A stretch of DNA of 64,000 nt, from the NCBI GenBank assembly GCA_963777915.1, contig CAVZSH010000005.1:248001-312000 (forward strand), in the 5' to 3' direction. The notes under the pieces are model-generated. The model ran no database searches and was not told where the DNA came from. It saw only the letters and a list, made by a program, of their open reading frames with translations. Made by a program: the position numbers and the translations under genes. The stretch is from CAVUPF01 sp963777915. Lineage in GTDB: Bacteria > Actinomycetota > Thermoleophilia > Solirubrobacterales > 70-9. This document shows, piece by piece, positions 24,589 through 33,439 of this stretch (its first letter is position 1; the number at the start of each line of letters is the position of its first letter).

Positions 24589-25773
24589 TCAGGGGGGCGA
24601 GCCGGAGCGCAGTGCCATCGAGGCGCCCATCATGCGGGCCATCGCCAACCCGTAGCGCGCCACGACACGGACGCTATGACCGATCGCAGAGCTCCTTCGC
24701 CGACTTTCGGCCGTTTGCAGGTGGGCTCCCGCGATCTTGCGGGGCGGGGCAATCTGGCGTTTGAAGAAGTCACCCAGGCCTCCCAGGGGAGTCAGCAACC
24801 CATCGATCAAGCCCATCTCGGCATAGATCTGAGCTTCCCCACCGGGTGGAAAGGGATCGGCCAAACGGACGGCGATGCGACCGCGGGCACCGAGCCTCGC
24901 TGTGCGCTCGGTGATTTGCCCAGCCGGCAAACCCACCGTCCGCTCGGCTGCCTTGACGGCCGCGAGGAGGGCGGGCCCAAGGGCTGGATAGTCGCTGATC
25001 AAATCGCCGAGCGCTCCGGCCGGCAACCTCGTGCCATAGGCATCCCACCAGGCGCCGAGGTCGGCCGCGTGCCTGAGGCTCATGAAGCCGTCGCGTGCGT
25101 AGAAGAGCAGCAGCGCGGCGAGCTCATCCACAGGCGCCGGTCGCCAACTGAGGGCTTGGGCGTTGCTGGGCGCCAAGAGACGATCCTGGGCAAATCGCGA
25201 CTCATACCAGTGGATGCGCCAATGAAGCTCGACCGGTGGCAGCTCGCCGCGCTCATGGGCCAAAGAAAAGTGCAGCAGAGGGAGGCCGCCATTTTCGCCG
25301 TACTCGCTCGGAACCGCGTATCCGAGCCCCTGCACGACCTCCACCGCTTCACGCAGCTTCTCCTTTGCAACCAGCAGATCGATGTCGGCCGAGGGACGCC
25401 GCCCCGCTTCGCCGTAGAGGGACTCACCCAAACATGGCCCCTTCAGCGCCGATGAGCGAACTCCGGCAGCGGCGAGAGAGTCGATGACGCGCCCCGCGAT
25501 AAGCCGCAGGAATGCATCCTGTCGACGCACCGTCTCCAGGGCGCCCGCCACCCCGGCCTTGAACTCCTCACTTGCTTGGTCGCCGGCGAGCCCAATGATG
25601 CGCGGGCCGAGCGTCGGGAGCAATCGCCGGATGTCTAAGAGACCGGTCAGGCGTGACCAGCTCAAAGCTCCTGCGAGCCCCTGCGCGAGCGGCTGCGTTT
25701 CGCTCCGAAGCCGAGCCGTACCGGCGCTCAGCAAGATGATCTGATCCTCGGCGCTGGGAGGAGTGTTTCCCAC
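24589..25773 (-). CDS. Nucleotidyltransferase-family protein (lasso/paeninodin N-type)
   Basis: A 394-residue protein of the nucleotidyltransferase group often found in lasso and other RiPP loci. A helical N-terminal third precedes the catalytic region: SALKGPCLGESLYGEAGRRP then SADIDLLVAKEKLREAVEVV, where DIDLLV supplies the two metal-binding Asp. The later LPLLHFSLAHERGELPPVEL-HWRIHW is also typical. In the paeninodin cluster a homologue accompanies the peptide kinase, and its exact reaction is unresolved. Here it lies beyond three glycosyltransferase genes from the lasso core, so a role in glycan assembly is possible. It begins three bases after the stop of the secreted protein gene upstream. 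Confidence 0.75.
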   Translation of the reverse strand: MGNTPPSAEDQIILLSAGTARLRSETQPLAQGLAGALSWSRLTGLLDIRRLLPTLGPRIIGLAGDQASEEFKAGVAGALETVRRQDAFLRLIAGRVIDSLAAAGVRSSALKGPCLGESLYGEAGRRPSADIDLLVAKEKLREAVEVVQGLGYAVPSEYGENGGLPLLHFSLAHERGELPPVELHWRIHWYESRFAQDRLLAPSNAQALSWRPAPVDELAALLLFYARDGFMSLRHAADLGAWWDAYGTRLPAGALGDLISDYPALGPALLAAVKAAERTVGLPAGQITERTARLGARGRIAVRLADPFPPGGEAQIYAEMGLIDGLLTPLGGLGDFFKRQIAPPRKIAGAHLQTAESRRRSSAIGHSVRVVARYGLAMARMMGASMALRSGSPP

Positions 25774-25775
25774 CT

Positions 25776-26909
25776 TTAGCCGCTGCGCTGTTGAGGCTTG
25801 GTGCGGACCTGATGCAGTTCTGAGCTCAGCACCTGAAGGTGGCTCCAGGGGAAGGTGGCGAGCAACTGGGTGGGGTACTTGCCTTCGAAATATCCCCCCG
25901 GCCCAGAAAAAGGATCGCGCTTCTCAGACGCCGGGTCTTGCGCATAGAAGGCTATGTTTGCGGTCCGGTCTCTGACGAAGATCCCGTAGCGCTGGGCTGC
26001 TTCGGCGATCATCCGGGTCAGCTTCGGCAGGTGCAGAGTGGCCAGATTCAGGGTCGGATCGAGGCGAAGATGGGCGCCCTCGGGCAAAGACAACGGGCTT
26101 GAAGCCGTTCCGTCTGTTCGCTGGGCCGGTGGGTCGTAGACTCCGGCGCGAACTTCGGGGAGGGCGATGCTCAAGGCGTGATTGATCTCGCCTCGCCTCA
26201 GATCTTCGAGGGTGATCAGCCCGCCCGCGATCGAGAGAGACGACGCCGAGGCGCCCCAGTTCGACCTCGCTCCAGGCCAAGCCTTCGGACCGTAGACACC
26301 GGGGTCAGTTGAAGCCTCTCGCATCGCACCGCCCCAAGACGCCTGCCATCCATCGGGCCCATCACTGAGGCGCCAAAACTCCCAGAGCCGATCGGTGCTC
26401 GGCTGCCAGACCACGAGCTGGCGATCGCTGCCGCTCGCAGGCTGAGCGCCCGACGGCAGAGGAACGGCGCGCCAGGCCTTTCTCAGCGCCGCGGGCGCAA
26501 AACGCGCATCGAGCCCCACACGTACCGTCGGCTGCCTTGAGGGCACCGTGTAGATCGGCACGCTGTAGGAGGTCGTGTTGATCCAGGGGCCTGTCTTAAG
26601 CGCCTGCTCTTCGCTGACCTCCGCGTCGAGCGCGGCGACGAGCTTCGCGGATTCGGGATCCAGCGGCGCATCAGCAGCCGCAGGCGTGTTCCAAAAGCTG
26701 GTTGGCGCGAAAAACCGAAACGGCTTTGGGTCAGACGAGGAGCTTGTTGCGGAATGGGTTGAGGGGTCCGGGCCTGTCGAGGCGGCCGAGCAGCCCGTAT
26801 TCGCAGCGCAGCCGGCCAGCAAGACCACCAGCACCATCTTGGAGCGAAGAGCACGACTAAAAAGGGCCGCCTTGATCGTGCGGCCGCCGATCCCGAAGAG
26901 CGCTGTCAT
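25776..26909 (-). CDS. Secreted/lipoprotein-like protein of unknown function (FWN family, copy 1)
   Basis: The 377-residue protein has an N-terminal hydrophobic segment (ALRSKMVLVVLLAGCAANTG) with LAGC, a possible lipobox, then a Ser/Thr linker. The conserved body begins FRFFAPTSFWNTPAAADAPL and continues GPWINTTSYSVPIYTVPSRQ-PTVRV, ASWGGAMREAS, GGLITLEDLRRGEINHALSI and MIAEAAQRYGIFVRDRTANI. A 31343-32764 paralogue shares all of these blocks. The alternating hydrophobic pattern suggests a beta-rich extracellular domain. I cannot assign a reaction; a polysaccharide-binding or lyase role is a guess from the surrounding glycan genes. It lies between the nucleotidyltransferase and the polymerase gene. 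Confidence 0.7.
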   Translation of the reverse strand: MTALFGIGGRTIKAALFSRALRSKMVLVVLLAGCAANTGCSAASTGPDPSTHSATSSSSDPKPFRFFAPTSFWNTPAAADAPLDPESAKLVAALDAEVSEEQALKTGPWINTTSYSVPIYTVPSRQPTVRVGLDARFAPAALRKAWRAVPLPSGAQPASGSDRQLVVWQPSTDRLWEFWRLSDGPDGWQASWGGAMREASTDPGVYGPKAWPGARSNWGASASSLSIAGGLITLEDLRRGEINHALSIALPEVRAGVYDPPAQRTDGTASSPLSLPEGAHLRLDPTLNLATLHLPKLTRMIAEAAQRYGIFVRDRTANIAFYAQDPASEKRDPFSGPGGYFEGKYPTQLLATFPWSHLQVLSSELHQVRTKPQQRSG

Positions 26910-27045
26910 CGCCGTCTGACTACCTGCTCTCGGGCCGACCGGCGGCCACCGGGCTTCAAGCTAAGAAGGCAGACAGCTGACCGGGTAGGCATTGCGCGAT
27001 CAGCCCCGTCATTGGCTTTTGCGTTCTGACGATCTGACGATCTCA

Positions 27046-28542
27046 TTAGACAGAGGCCCAGGCCACATCACGGTGGGTCAACCCCGGTGTGAATTGCTCA
27101 GCGCCCGCCGAGGGCTGGGGCGCGCCGGCCATGGCTACCCCTGCCCAGGCCCATAGCAGCAGGGATGTGAACGGTGGTTGGAGGGGATTGAACGCGGTAA
27201 CGACCAAGAAAAACACAGATATGGCCAGCAAGCCGAGCTTCCATGGGCGCAGGGCGATCGGTCCATGGCGAAAGATCGCGCCTCCCATCCCCCAGAGCAG
27301 CGATGCCAGCCACAGCAGGGCGCCTACCAGGCCGAGTTCTACGGCATAGGCGAGATAGAGGTTGTGCAGCGGCAGAATGGCCTGAGGGTCTTGGGTTTCA
27401 GCGTCCAGCGTGTATCCGGTCATCGGATAGTCGGCTGGCTGGCGAAAGTACATAAGGCTGTAGCTCTCATAGCGGCCTAGCCCAAAGCCGAAGATCGGCT
27501 TGCTCGCGAACATCCGCAACCCCGCCGACGTTTGGTTCTCGCGATCCCACACGCTGCGCTGATCGCCGGCCCGAGAAGATGTCTTCTGAGAGAGGGCAGG
27601 GGAGACCGCGAGTGCTGCGCCGATCGCGATTACGCAAGCTAGGAGTCCCGGGACAAGCCAGCGGCGACCCGATCGGGTGGCGAGGGCGGTGATCACGGTG
27701 GCGCTGAGCGCAGCGATCCACACCCCGCGCTCAAGCGTCAGGAAACTTCCGAAGATGCAGGCCACGCCGACGATCGCAGTGAGGTGGCGGCGGCGCTGGC
27801 CACGCCACTGTCCAAATGCCATCGCTGCGGCGACGGCGCAGGCGAAGGTGGCACAGCCCTCCGCCAGCGAGCTCTGAAATGGGCCACCTGCCCGACCGCC
27901 TGGGGTTGCCGCGTCGGTGTGGACGATGTAGGAGGGGAAAACCAGGCCGTGTGGCCCGAGCGACTCAAAGATTGCCGTGAACCCGAGGTATGCGCCTACC
28001 CCTACGAGCGTCGCTAGCAGCAGGTTGCGCTCACGCTGTCCCGAGAAGACCGCTGGTGCAACCAAGAAGACCAGATACGGAGCAATCCCGAACTGGTCGA
28101 ACACGGACAGAAAGGTGGATTCTTCGGTCAGGGTTCCCGCGACGGCTGCCGAGCCCAGCAGGTAGAGGATCGTCAGGCCTAGGAGAATGTGCACGCTGCG
28201 GATTCGAAGCGGCGGCAGGTGGGCGGCGCCCGGGGCGCGCAGGAACACTTGCGAGAGCGCAATGACGATGAGAAGTCGATCGAGCGGAAGACCCCCCATG
28301 CCGATCTGTGACCAGCCGCCGGAGAAGATCGTCAGCGCGATTGCCCCGCACATCGTTACCGCCGGGGGGAGTTCCCACAGCTTGCGGATGCCGAGCACAG
28401 CCGCAAACACCACCAAGGGTGTGAGGATCAGCCAGTGACCCTGAAGGCGAGTGGGGTAGACCTTGTGGATAAGGGCCAGGGCTGAGATTCCGAGTAGCGC
28501 CCATGCGTACCACGGTGGACGCCACGCCGCCCGCACCACCAT
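27046..28542 (-). CDS. O-antigen ligase/Wzy-like polysaccharide polymerase
   Basis: A 498-residue polytopic membrane protein with about 11-12 hydrophobic helices. The large extracellular loop (about residues 330-400: KTSSRAGDQRSVWDRENQT, FGFGLGRYESYSLMYFRQPA, LPLHNLYLAYAVELGLVGA) matches the O-antigen ligase/polymerase family. There GxGxxxF/Y and the conserved HNxYL His take part in glycan transfer. It probably polymerises lipid-linked repeat units at the outer membrane face. It overlaps the Wzz-like gene by one base, forming a polymerase/chain-length pair, and the Wzx-like flippase gene is read divergently just beyond. Confidence 0.83.
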   Translation of the reverse strand: MVVRAAWRPPWYAWALLGISALALIHKVYPTRLQGHWLILTPLVVFAAVLGIRKLWELPPAVTMCGAIALTIFSGGWSQIGMGGLPLDRLLIVIALSQVFLRAPGAAHLPPLRIRSVHILLGLTILYLLGSAAVAGTLTEESTFLSVFDQFGIAPYLVFLVAPAVFSGQRERNLLLATLVGVGAYLGFTAIFESLGPHGLVFPSYIVHTDAATPGGRAGGPFQSSLAEGCATFACAVAAAMAFGQWRGQRRRHLTAIVGVACIFGSFLTLERGVWIAALSATVITALATRSGRRWLVPGLLACVIAIGAALAVSPALSQKTSSRAGDQRSVWDRENQTSAGLRMFASKPIFGFGLGRYESYSLMYFRQPADYPMTGYTLDAETQDPQAILPLHNLYLAYAVELGLVGALLWLASLLWGMGGAIFRHGPIALRPWKLGLLAISVFFLVVTAFNPLQPPFTSLLLWAWAGVAMAGAPQPSAGAEQFTPGLTHRDVAWASV

Positions 28543-29522
28543 CAGATCGGTTGGTTGCTTGGCGCGGGGGCTCCTGCCTCTTTGCTCTGCATAGCGCTCC
28601 CGCGCCGTGACTCGTGCAGCACCGCCACCGCGCAGCCGCCGATGATGCCGAGCATGAGTCCGAGGAAGCCGAGCAGCTCGACCTTGGATTTTCGGTTGCT
28701 GCTCGCCGTCGTCGCGCCCGCCACAAGAGACACCAACCCGCTGCGCGGCGCCTGACTTGAGACGGCGCTGACATATGCATCGCTGATCGCCTTGAGCTTG
28801 ACCTGGGCGGCGCTCCTTGCGGCTTCGGCGTCGGCCAGTGCGCTGGCCCCGGCGGGGTGCTTGCCGAGGTAGGTGAGCTTTGCCTCTGTTGCACCGAGAG
28901 CAAGGGAGGCATCGCGATAGTCATGCAGCAGCGAACTGGCCTCAGGGTTGGCGCTGTTGCTTTGGCTCTCATAGGCGATGACCGCCCTTGCTGCGACGTT
29001 TGCGAGCCCGGTGGCGGCGCTTTCGGTTGGTCCTGTCGCGATCACTCGGAATGCCGGACTGAGTGGAAGCGGCTCGGCGGAGAGCCGCGAGGTGGCCATC
29101 GCGGGTGCCAGCTTGAGCTTGCGCTGAATCGTGGCAAGCACCGGTTCAGCTTCGATCGAGCGGCTGAAGGCCGTTGCCAACGACGTTGCGGACTGGACGT
29201 ATCCGTAGAACCCAGGCGAGTTAGGGTTGACCTGGCCCACCTGAAGCGTCGCCGAGGCCGTGTAAGTCGTCTGGCGCGCCAGGCCGAAGCCGACCCCGAT
29301 CAAGGCGAGGGAAACGGCGCAGATGCAGACCAACAACTTGTGGCGGCTGATCGCCCTCACGACAAAGCTGTTGGGCGGCTCAAAGACGCCGACCATTGCC
29401 GGAGCGCCCTGATCAACCGTCGCGGTTGAATCGAGGATCGCTGATGAGTCGTTGCCGTTGGGGGCGGGCATGGCTTTTTCAGGGGGGAGCGCCACTGCAT
29501 GCCCACCCCGGCCGTCTTGCAT
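28542..29522 (-). CDS. Wzz/chain-length-determinant-like membrane protein
   Basis: A 326-residue protein with a Wzz layout. A cytoplasmic N-terminus of about 60 residues precedes a first helix (LLVCICAVSLALIGVGFGLA). An extracytoplasmic domain of about 180 residues (TYTASATLQVGQVNPNSPG, LKLAPAMATSRLSAEPL, an Ala-rich coiled stretch DAEAARSAAQVKLKAISDAY) and a second helix (LGFLGLMLGIIGGCAVAVL) follow, with a short basic tail. No C-terminal tyrosine-kinase domain or Tyr cluster is present, so a BY-kinase partner would have to be elsewhere. Wzz proteins set polymer length together with Wzy, which is the adjacent gene. The N-terminal start could be the ATG about 16 codons downstream (MPAPNGND). 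Confidence 0.78.
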   Translation of the reverse strand: MQDGRGGHAVALPPEKAMPAPNGNDSSAILDSTATVDQGAPAMVGVFEPPNSFVVRAISRHKLLVCICAVSLALIGVGFGLARQTTYTASATLQVGQVNPNSPGFYGYVQSATSLATAFSRSIEAEPVLATIQRKLKLAPAMATSRLSAEPLPLSPAFRVIATGPTESAATGLANVAARAVIAYESQSNSANPEASSLLHDYRDASLALGATEAKLTYLGKHPAGASALADAEAARSAAQVKLKAISDAYVSAVSSQAPRSGLVSLVAGATTASSNRKSKVELLGFLGLMLGIIGGCAVAVLHESRRGSAMQSKEAGAPAPSNQPI

Positions 29523-29672
29523 TCTCTTGGGGAGTCGAGGCGTTACGGCCTCTCAACGGGCCGGCCGGCGCCGAACTTTCACTGAGTCGGTCCTCAGCGG
29601 GGCAGGCCTTATCTGGAGGTTGGGTCGGCGAGCGCAAGCTCACCCCACCCTTCAAACGTTTATCGGGCGCCC

Positions 29673-31313
29673 GTGGCCGTCCAAGAGTCCCCCGACTCCA
29701 CAAACGATGCGCAGTCCTCCCCAGCGCGCGCAAGCTATCGCTCGGGGTTCCTATTCGGCTCGCTCAGCTTCTCCGCAAACGTAGGCGTAGGCGTCATCTC
29801 GACGATCATCACGGCTCGCCTCTATGGAGTTCAGATCATCGGCGAGTTCGCGCTCGTTTGGGCACCGGTCGCAGCGCTTTGGATCCTCTCGACGGTCAAA
29901 GAGCAGCAGGCCCTGATCAAAGAGATCACCGGTCTGCCGCCACGCCACATGCGCGTCACCCAGCTCTTCGCGGTTGTCTTCACGTTTTCCTCGGCGCTCA
30001 CCGCGCTGGTCGCCGTGCTCGACGCGGTGATCTGCTGGTTCGTATTTAACGGCCCCCTCCACGCTCCTGAGCTGATCGCGCCTGCCTTCGTGAGCATCGC
30101 CGGCTACGTGATCATCACCAACACTGGTTGGAATATCGACTCGATCCTCTCGGCTTTTGTGGCCGGCCGCCAGCTGTTCTGGGTGCGCCTGCACGAAGCG
30201 CTCAGCTTCATCGCCATAGCGACGGTTGTCGGCCTGGCCTGGCGATCGGTCTGGGGCCTCGTGATCGCGATGATCGGGGCATCGCTGACCTCGCTGATCC
30301 AGCGCATGATCGTGGTCAGACCCTTTGTTCGAGCCCGACTGAGCTGGGAGGAATACCGGGTTGGTCTGCGTGTCCTGCCGGGCCTCTTGCGCTTCGGCTT
30401 GAAGGCCACCCCGGGCCAGATCGCGCAGGGCGCCAGCCAGGAAGGCGGCGTCTGGGCGCTCGGCATGGTGGCGCCGGTCGCCGTAGTCGGTGCATACAGC
30501 CGGGCGCTGGTCATCCCGCAGAGCCTGCAGCGGGCGAGCATGCGGATCACCGAAGTCCTCTACCCAACCCTTGTCGGACGTCACAAGCAAGGTGATGGCC
30601 ACGGTTTTGATCGGGCCCTGATCGACTCGATTCGCTACGAAGTGGTCGGGATGCTTTTGATCGCGGCGGCGGTCGGCGGCGCGGCCCACTCGGTCCTCGA
30701 CATCTTCGGACCGGGCTTCAGCCGAGCGACCCCGGCGCTGGCGCTGTTGATTTTATTTCCGGCACTGGCGTCGATCACGATCACTCAGACTCAGGCACTC
30801 TGGGTGATCGATCGGCCCGGCCGAACCAGCGTGATCGCGATGGTGCGGCTGGCGGTGACGATCCCGCTACTGGTGGTGCTGACCCCGAGCATCGGTATCG
30901 TCGGTCCGGCGGTCGCCCTGCTCAGCGGCTACCTGGTGGTCATTGTCCTTGCCGGAAGTGCGCTGCGGCCGGCCCTTGCCCGACCACTTCGCGCCACCTG
31001 GCCCCGGCGCGAGCGCTGCGCCCTGCTCGTTGCCTATGGGGCCGGGTTCACGGCAGCACACGCGACCGAGCACGTCGCTCCCTCGATCGCCGGGGTGCTC
31101 CTCTGTCTTCTCGCGGGCACGGTGGCCTACGTGGCAGCGTTTCTCCTCCTTGGCGGGCTCAACACTCGCGATCGCCATCGGTTGACCGAGGTCGTCGGCT
31201 TGGCGCGCTCGAGGCTGGGGCAGCGGGGCGGCCTAGGCGCGCAGCAACTCGCTACAGGAGGGGCTGGAGGTGGCATCGACCGTGAGGCGCCCCCCACCGA
31301 GGTGGCAGGCTGA
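29673..31313 (+). CDS. Wzx-like polysaccharide flippase
   Basis: A 546-residue MOP-superfamily membrane protein with about 12-14 helices, for example GFLFGSLSFSANVGVGVIST, VIITNTGWNIDSILSAFVA, LIFPALASITITQTQALWVI and IGIVGPAVALLSGYLVVIVL. The N-terminal helix followed by IITARLYGVQIIGEFALVWA is typical of flippases that move undecaprenyl-linked oligosaccharide across the membrane. It starts with GTG and is read divergently from the Wzz/Wzy pair, so this region supplies a full Wzx/Wzy/Wzz set. The last ~60 residues after the final helix are Arg/Gly-rich and poorly structured. A second flippase gene is at 53809-55326. Confidence 0.85.
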   Translation: MAVQESPDSTNDAQSSPARASYRSGFLFGSLSFSANVGVGVISTIITARLYGVQIIGEFALVWAPVAALWILSTVKEQQALIKEITGLPPRHMRVTQLFAVVFTFSSALTALVAVLDAVICWFVFNGPLHAPELIAPAFVSIAGYVIITNTGWNIDSILSAFVAGRQLFWVRLHEALSFIAIATVVGLAWRSVWGLVIAMIGASLTSLIQRMIVVRPFVRARLSWEEYRVGLRVLPGLLRFGLKATPGQIAQGASQEGGVWALGMVAPVAVVGAYSRALVIPQSLQRASMRITEVLYPTLVGRHKQGDGHGFDRALIDSIRYEVVGMLLIAAAVGGAAHSVLDIFGPGFSRATPALALLILFPALASITITQTQALWVIDRPGRTSVIAMVRLAVTIPLLVVLTPSIGIVGPAVALLSGYLVVIVLAGSALRPALARPLRATWPRRERCALLVAYGAGFTAAHATEHVAPSIAGVLLCLLAGTVAYVAAFLLLGGLNTRDRHRLTEVVGLARSRLGQRGGLGAQQLATGGAGGGIDREAPPTEVAG

Positions 31314-31342
31314 TCGACCGGGGCCAGCAAGGAGCCCGGCGA

Positions 31343-32764
31343 TCAAGGATTTTCGTGCAGCTCCATCGGCAGCAGCTGGAGGTGGCCCCAGGGGAAGGAG
31401 GTCAGCAGCTGGTTGGGGTATCTGCCTTCGAAGTAGCCTTCCGGTCCGGCATAGGGATTGCTCTCGGTGGAGGCCGGATCCTGGGCATAGAACGTTACGT
31501 TCGCTGCTTTGTCTCTGACAAAGATCCCGTAGCGCTGCGCCGCTTCGGCGATCATCCGGGTAAGCGGCGGAAGGTGCAGGGCGGCTAGATTCAGCCCCGG
31601 GTCCAACCGCAGTTGTGCACCCTCGGGCAAAGACGACGGGCTTGCATCTTCCCCGTCGGTACGCTCGGCGGGCGAGGCGTAGATCCCCGCTCGCACATTC
31701 GGGACGCCCAAGGCCAAAGCGTGGTCGATCTGTCCTCGCTGCAGATCTTCGAGTGTTATCAGGCCGCCGACGATCGACATGGAGGACGCCGAAGCTCCCC
31801 AGTATGAGCTGGCGCCCGGCCAAGACCCTGGCCCGTAAACCCCCGAACTGGAGGACACGTTCTGCATCGCGCCGCCCCATGAGGCCTGCCAGCCGTCCGC
31901 CTCGCGCGACAATCTCCAGAACTCCCACAGCTTGTCTGTGCTCGGCTGCCAGACGACGAGGGTGCCATCCGTTCCCGGCGCGGGTTGAGCGCTTGGTGGG
32001 AGAGGAACTTCGCTCCAAGCCGCTTGGAGTGAGGGCGCTGCGGGTTTGGAGTTCAGCATCACCTCAACCGTCGGCTGATTGGGCGGCACGGTGTAGATCG
32101 GGACGCTGTAGGAGGTGGTGTTGATCCATGGGCCGGTGTTTGCTTGCCCCTCGGACTCGATCAGCGAGTCAAATGCACCCATGAGGGCAGGCGAGTCGGG
32201 ATCAAGCGGCGCGTTATCCGACAGGGGTTCGTTCCAAAAGCTCGACGGCGAAAAAAATCTGAAAGGAGTCGCGCCGCTTACCTCAGGAGAGCTCGGCGGT
32301 TCGGCGCCAACTGAGGGTTCTGAAGCGGCCGGCGCGAGTCCTTGCGGGTAGCCAGGCGCTTCGACGCAGTCCCCGCATCCTTGTACCGCTGCGTCTTGGA
32401 CAGCAGCCGGTCCCTGGGATATCTGCTGTGGCGAATCAACCGCCGAGCCAGCGGGTTCGATCGGCGTCTTTAGGCACGATCGCCTGGCGCTGACCCGCTT
32501 GGCATGCTCCGCCGCCTTGTCCTTGCCGCCACCGCCGGAGACCGGTGTCGCCGCGCATTTGGCTCGTTGCGTCTGCCCGCGAGTTGTGGCTGCCCTGCGT
32601 GCGGCGCGCTGGAATTTCTTTTTCTCTGTATGAGCGCGAGAGCTTGTGGCAGGTCGCCGTGGATATGTGGCGGCCGTCGCGATATCGCACATGGCTGTGA
32701 TCGACAGCGCGGCGCAAGCGATCAACAGGCTTGCCCTGATCGCCGCTAGACAGCTGGGACGCAT
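31343..32764 (-). CDS. Secreted protein of unknown function (FWN family, copy 2)
   Basis: A paralogue of the protein at 25776-26909. I start at the ATG giving a good signal peptide (MRPSCLAAIRASLLIACAAL); the frame is open 13 codons upstream. After a Lys/Arg-rich and then acidic/Pro-rich linker of about 140 residues, the shared domain begins FRFFSPSSFWNEPLSDNAPL and continues GPWINTTSYSVPIYTVPPNQ-PTVEV, GTLVVWQPSTDKLWEFWRLS, ASWGGAMQNVS, GGLITLEDLQRGQIDHALAL, LRLDPGLNLAALHLPPLTRM and IAEAAQRYGIFVRDKAANVT. The function is not known. Two diverged copies on either side of the Wzx/Wzy/Wzz set suggest a role tied to that polysaccharide. Confidence 0.72.
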   Translation of the reverse strand: MRPSCLAAIRASLLIACAALSITAMCDIATAATYPRRPATSSRAHTEKKKFQRAARRAATTRGQTQRAKCAATPVSGGGGKDKAAEHAKRVSARRSCLKTPIEPAGSAVDSPQQISQGPAAVQDAAVQGCGDCVEAPGYPQGLAPAASEPSVGAEPPSSPEVSGATPFRFFSPSSFWNEPLSDNAPLDPDSPALMGAFDSLIESEGQANTGPWINTTSYSVPIYTVPPNQPTVEVMLNSKPAAPSLQAAWSEVPLPPSAQPAPGTDGTLVVWQPSTDKLWEFWRLSREADGWQASWGGAMQNVSSSSGVYGPGSWPGASSYWGASASSMSIVGGLITLEDLQRGQIDHALALGVPNVRAGIYASPAERTDGEDASPSSLPEGAQLRLDPGLNLAALHLPPLTRMIAEAAQRYGIFVRDKAANVTFYAQDPASTESNPYAGPEGYFEGRYPNQLLTSFPWGHLQLLPMELHENP

Positions 32765-33051
32765 GTGGGATCCTGTTCTTGAGTGTCCTGAAGGCGTCGC
32801 CACCGAGGGCGATCCGAGTGAGATCTCTCCTGGATCAAGTTAACGGACGCCTTGGCACCGGACTGGTGAAAAGGCCTGACTTTGGACGTTTATCTAGGTG
32901 TCGGGCGCCAAGTCTCGCGGGTTGAGAACCAGCCTTTTTTGGTCCTTTTTTACGTGCTCGCAGCGTGAGCTGTCGTATCCCGTCGCCGTTGGAGAGGTGT
33001 GGATCGAATCACGGCTGAGCAAGTCATCCGCCAACCACCGAAGGGTGCGCG

Positions 33052-33264
33052 ATGATCGTCGGATCGGGCAAGGTAAGCATCGGTGATGGTCGGCGCGTGA
33101 CAGTGCAGCTTGCCGGCTTCGCTGCGGAGGCAATCAATCTTGAGGCCACTCGTCTCGGGGTCCCGGTGGAGGAACTCGTCAGCTTTTCGGTGCTCTATTA
33201 CCTGGCCGATATCGACAGCGGGCGGATCGCACGGCAGATCGGCAAAAGCCCGTCCCTCCGATAA
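33052..33264 (+). CDS. Small ribbon-helix-helix-like protein (single module)
   Basis: A 70-residue protein related to the second module of the 124-residue protein at 5076-5450. RRVTVQLAGFAAEAINLEAT (strand plus helix) is followed by RLGVPVEELVSFSVLYYLAD (turn plus helix) and DSGRIARQIGK. The shared tail pattern is YYLAD/FYLAAD, then DSGR/DGGR and QI.K/RIAK. The fold resembles Arc/MetJ-type DNA-binding proteins, which bind operators as dimers. It is flanked by a secreted-protein gene and a sulfotransferase gene, both leftward. Its size and the relative elsewhere in the window argue that it is real. The regulatory role is inferred. Confidence 0.6.
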   Translation: MIVGSGKVSIGDGRRVTVQLAGFAAEAINLEATRLGVPVEELVSFSVLYYLADIDSGRIARQIGKSPSLR

Positions 33265-33439
33265 AGAGCTTCGATCCGAGGGTCCGGTCTGTGCTGAGCT
33301 CTCGCCGGCCGCTCTGCGGCCGATCGGTCGGGGAACGAGGCCCGGGGGACCAGGATTCATATTGCACTCCCTCGGTTTCTGGCGCCAGTCTGCCAGCGGC
33401 AGCGGTTGATCGGTTCCCGCTTGAGCCTCGAGGGATGCT

